From contig NC_081415.1 in assembly GCF_030272615.1 (NCBI RefSeq), positions 188,668,270 to 188,732,269 of the forward strand: a stretch of 64,000 nt of DNA, written 5' to 3'. Made by a program: the position numbers and the translations under genes. This document shows positions 60,634 through 64,000 of the stretch, one piece after another. This DNA is from Cryptomeria japonica. Its lineage: Eukaryota > Streptophyta > Pinopsida > Cupressales > Cupressaceae. Position 1 is the stretch's first letter, and each line of letters starts with the position of its first letter. The notes under the pieces are model-generated. The model ran no database searches. It had not been told where the DNA came from and saw only the letters and a list, made by a program, of their open reading frames with translations.

Positions 60634-61077
60634 GCATCAGAAAAGCTTAGGGGGAGCAAACAGTGAAATTTTTCGAACCCCCAGTTTACACCAAAAAAAG
60701 ACCTTAACCGATGTGTCATACCTGTCTTATGGCGGAAGACCGAAAATGGTAAAAGACAAATGAGGGTTTATGCCCTAATAGTGGAGCATTAATTGTGGTA
60801 GGTGAGGAACCTATTTTAAAAGGAATTTTTGAAATCATTTCTCACTTATCATTTTTCAAGCGAAGAATTTTATCGAGTGCAAAGTGAAGAAAAAGTGATT
60901 TGTGGTGTGATTCAGAGAATTTTAGAAATCTTGAAGGAGATTCAGAAGCTAATTGCAAATGGTCAAGAGAAGAATGCAAAGTGGTGATTGTGCAACTGAA
61001 GAAGTGTAAAGCGAAGTTCAAATTGCGAAGCCCTAAATTTCAATTTGCGAAGATATTTTTCATAATCCTCATTTATA
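60634..61077 (+). other. Spacer with purine tract between the two genes of element H
   Basis: cttagggggagcaaac at about 60648-60663 resembles the purine-rich tract found after pol in Copia elements. The rest (for example 60840-61070) reads like an untranslated leader before the ATG at 61078. No pol is present. Confidence 0.5.
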
Positions 61078-63629
61078 ATGGCTTCCGCATCTCATGATAG
61101 TTCCAGTGCAACTGTTGAGTCTATGAACTTCATACAATGAAAATTGAAATATAATGCCTTATCTCAAGTACCAGCTAGTGTTATAGTAGAAGAAGGGATT
61201 TCTGATTACATAGACTATAAAATCGAAGACCTAGGGTCTTTTGTGATCCATTCCCAATTGATCTTATTTTGTGGAAAGGACAAGAAAATTAAACCGAAAT
61301 TCAACATTCTGGAAAAGAAGAAACTCCATAATGCAGTTTACTTTCTTGAAGAATTTTCTGATGATCACATTAGGATTATTCTGAGCCGGGTACATGGTGA
61401 CAAGATGTACCTTGAGTGGACGCATGATATCACATTGGAAGCAATTCATGTTGTCACCAGTTTTTGCAATACAGGAGAAGTGCCAACCCTAAGGAAGGTC
61501 GGCAAGACTGATTGACCAAGCTCACCAGATCAGTGAGCGACTCATCGGGCATGACCGTCAACTCAATCAAGGACGATGTGGTCAAATATGCTTGCATGGT
61601 GATAGGTTACCGAACTTTCTCAGCAAGCATAATTAATTATGTCTCTGCTGCAGTGGTAAATGCCGCTTATAGGATGATGAAGGAAGATGCATCATTTGAT
61701 TTGTGCACCTACATGCAAAGACAACTTATGTTGAATCTTAAGTTAATCAAACAGGACAATGCACTAAGATTCAAGTTCAAACAACTACTGGTTGGGTTGT
61801 TCTTTTATTTTCAAGGCTACTTTCTAGGAGTAGGTAACATTCAGTGGTCTGCCTATCACCTGATAACAAAACAAATCAAGGAGAGCCTCCAAGTAGTTGG
61901 AACCTGCTATCTAGAAGTGCTGAACAAATATTTTGATGAGTTCAGGTGTAAGATGAGCCAAAGGATAAGGATATCCAGTGACATAGTCAAGAAGTATCAA
62001 GAGGACATATGCTTCATCATCGAAACTGATGTGTGCATAATGGAGGCGGTCGAGCCAAGACAAGAGAAAGTGGAGCCTATGGGCTATGAAGTAATGTATG
62101 ATATGCTAGATGGGTATGCTTCTACCCTACTTGCCTTTCCTCTTGATCCTAAGGCAAAGAGAACCGACACCTATCTAGAAAGGGTAACACCAGTCGAAGA
62201 ACCCTCAACAAAGAAAGGAAAGGTAGTGCCTTCAGAATCGGCACCGGTTACTCCATCTAGTCCTAAAGTGACCAAGTGGTCACTTGCTAAGAAGAAACCG
62301 GAAGCGGCACCTACAAAAGTCTTCAAGAGGAAGAGAAAGACTAAGAACAATTCACCTGACTCAGAAGAAACTGTGTCTGAGGAAAAGCCTAAGAAGACTA
62401 GGCAAGCAAGGAAAAAGACAAAGAATGAACTGACATCATCTGCACCGGTAAATATTGAAACTTCTTCCTACAAACCTTTGACACATTGTCAAAGAACAAT
62501 TACAAACATTAGGAGAAAATTTTTAAATGATTTAGTAGATCATTTTGATGATTTTAATGATGAAGAACAAGAAGAAGTAGAGAAAGAAGTTATAAGGTAT
62601 TTATGTGCTAATGACCGATCGCCCTTAGAAATTAGATTTGAGACACCGGATTCTTTGTATAAATCCCTAGATAATAAATGGTGCATTGCCATAGAGAAAG
62701 AACAGGAAATCAGGGAGAAATTTTTTGCTCAATACTTTCCTAACCTGTCCAATTCAGAGTTATTTGATGTCATCAACCAAAATAAAGGACTCTTCTTCAC
62801 TAGAAGAAGAAGACTCTGGTTGTTGGAAGGAAGAATTGATGATGTCAAAAAAGATACTCATCTGCTTATGACAACAGTGGTTCATATGCATAAAGTGCTT
62901 CAAGCTAGCAAGAAGGCTGAGCAAGAACCGACAGTGATAGAACCAGATTAAGTGTTTGATCGTGAAGGAAATCTGGTTGTTAAACCTATCAACGCCATTG
63001 ATGTCGATGCTCTGGAGGTAGAAGATGTTGCTCAGGACACACCATCAGAAGCAATAGGACAAGAGAAGTAGGCTGAAAAAGTAGAAAAGAAAGTAGAAGA
63101 CAAACAGAAGGAAGCAAAGAAGCAGGCGAAGGAGAAGAAAAAGAAAGATGATGAAGAGGAAAAGAGAAAAGACGAGGAGAAAAGAAAAGAGGAAGAGAAG
63201 AGAGCAAAAGAGGAGAGGAAGAGACAAGAGGAAGATAAGAAGAAGAAGGAAGCAGAAAGGAAAGAGGAAGAAGAGAAAAAGAAAGAAAAATCTGATGAGG
63301 ACAAAAGAAAAGAGGTAGAAGAGAAAAAGAAACAAGAAGACGTGAAGAAGAAGAAAGAAGAAGAGGATAAGAAAGAGGAGAAGAGAAAGGAAGCAGAAAA
63401 GGAAGAGGAGAAGAAGAAGGAAGCAGAAAAGAAGGAGGAAGAAGAAAAGAAGAAAAAGGAAGCAGAAAAGAAGAAGGAAGAGGAAGAAGAGAAAAGGAAG
63501 AAAGCAGAGAAGAAAAAGGCGGAAGAGGACAAGGAAGAAGCAATAGCAAAGAGCATGCAGCTGGAGACTCCAAAGGCAACCGGTAGTCAAACCAAATTGG
63601 TTGAACTCACCAGTCCTATTGACCTCTAG
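61078..63629 (+). pseudogene. Unrecognised second gene of element H, with long Lys/Glu-rich coiled coil
   Basis: The ATG at 61078 (MASASHDSSSATVESM) opens a frame with a stop at 61138 that runs to 61515. A one-base shift near 61511 leads to a 480-codon frame (to 62951), and the same frame continues past stops at 62949 and 63069 to 63629. Residues: a globular part with aromatic and Cys residues (61140-62130), a Ser/Pro/Lys linker with FKRKRKTK (about 62310), another folded part (62480-62930), then about 160 residues almost only Lys, Glu, Arg, Asp and Ala (63070-63540), a likely single long charged helix. No known domain was recognised. In Sire-type Copia elements an extra gene with coiled coils follows pol; this could be its counterpart. 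Confidence 0.65.
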
Positions 63630-63636
63630 TCCGCAA

Positions 63637-64000
63637 ATGAGCATCAAGGTTGCTCAAGAACGCCTTGAAATAATAAGGAGGAAAAAGGAGCAAGATGTGA
63701 TCCAAGATGCGGTGGACACTCTTACCAGTTTGATACCCGGTACAAACCTCCCAACTACTGATTCATCACTAGCTCAATTAAAGCTCCTATGCATAGTAGT
63801 GGATGATCAGGTTCGTAGTTTAGAAGAGGTAGCAAAGGCAAGTGCCAAGAAAGAGCATCAGAAAGCTCTAAATATTTCTCTGGTGAAAAAGTTAAACGAG
63901 CTCCGGTCCAATCTACAAAATGATATAAGGGATGCTCTAGATGAGGGGAATATTCTACTCAGCAAGATTTGCCAACCCCATCTATTTTGTGATGATGTGC
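63637..64000 (+). CDS. Continuation of the element H second gene, open to the window end
   Basis: From ATG at 63637 a frame without stops runs to the last base (MSIKVAQERLEIIRRKKEQD, then a helical segment with VDDQVRSLEEVAKASAKK). It differs from the Lys/Glu-rich frame by one shift, and an upstream reading PVLLTSSPQ links the two. It is probably the C-terminal part of the same protein after a frameshift near 63605-63630; the end is outside the window. Confidence 0.5.
   Translation, partial: MSIKVAQERLEIIRRKKEQDVIQDAVDTLTSLIPGTNLPTTDSSLAQLKLLCIVVDDQVRSLEEVAKASAKKEHQKALNISLVKKLNELRSNLQNDIRDALDEGNILLSKICQPHLFCDDV

Larger units (their letters stand above)
58982..64000 (+). mobile_element. Element H: Copia-type element with gag and a second long gene, no pol seen (continues past window)
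   Basis: It interrupts element D's gag at 58981. An LTR-like sequence starts TGTTGGCAC and ends tattcatca, followed by a primer site like the initiator-Met tRNA complement (tggtattagagcc). Next are a gag-like gene with four zinc knuckles (59356-60633), a purine tract, and a second coding region (61078 to the window end). No reverse transcriptase, integrase or protease is seen in these 5 kb. The 3' LTR is outside the window. Confidence 0.75.

Noticed and set aside
62989-63647. Three long minus-strand frames rich in Ser, Leu and Phe
   Set aside because: They are the antisense of the Lys/Glu-rich purine tract, which lacks stops in all reverse frames.
1-64000. CRISPR array, bacterial operon, tRNA or rRNA genes
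   Set aside because: The repeats are LTRs and minisatellites without regular unique spacers, and no tRNA cloverleaf or rRNA block was recognised; all coding signal is plant retroelement.

Overview
The window is plant nuclear DNA made almost entirely of nested LTR retrotransposons. I found no ordinary host gene, tRNA, rRNA, CRISPR array or bacterial-type operon. The pol genes have the plant Tat arrangement of Ty3/gypsy (protease, YVDD reverse transcriptase, RNase H, a second archaeal-type RNase H, integrase). Two elements also carry a plant mobile domain (PMD) gene, and one Copia-type element has an initiator-Met-like primer site. Nesting this deep suggests a seed plant with a large genome, possibly a conifer; the species cannot be read from the sequence.

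Layout, left to right. Element A (1-11909, minus strand) has its 3' LTR at 1-1088 (cut by the window), a PMD gene in antisense at 1698-4219, one long pro-pol frame at 10398-4819, a primer site at 10550-10566 and its 5' LTR at 10570-11909. An older Tat element, D (minus strand), occupies the rest as scattered pieces: 3' LTR and 3' UTR (about 11910-13690); 3' UTR, antisense PMD gene and pol (about 27565-35845); spacer (40464-41169); gag-protease part (57132-58981). Those pieces are separated by four insertions: element B (plus, about 13695-27132, with leader-like sequence to about 27545), an unclassified 4.6-kb insertion G (35846-40458), element E (plus, 41170-57131, two 1818-bp LTRs) and a Copia-type element H (plus, 58982 to beyond the window).

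How the parts relate. A, B and E share nearly the same 17-nt primer-binding site although A's LTR differs from those of B and E. D and A carry a PMD gene at the same place and in the same orientation; B and E, otherwise close to D, lack it. All coding regions are broken. E's LTRs differ at only about 1.3% of positions by eye, yet its gag-pol is full of stops, so it was probably moved by proteins from elsewhere. A has pol but no recognisable capsid gene, while H has a nucleocapsid-like gene with four zinc knuckles and a second long gene but no pol inside the window. The most interesting signals are the intron-bearing antisense PMD gene, the capsid-less element A and the pol-less element H.
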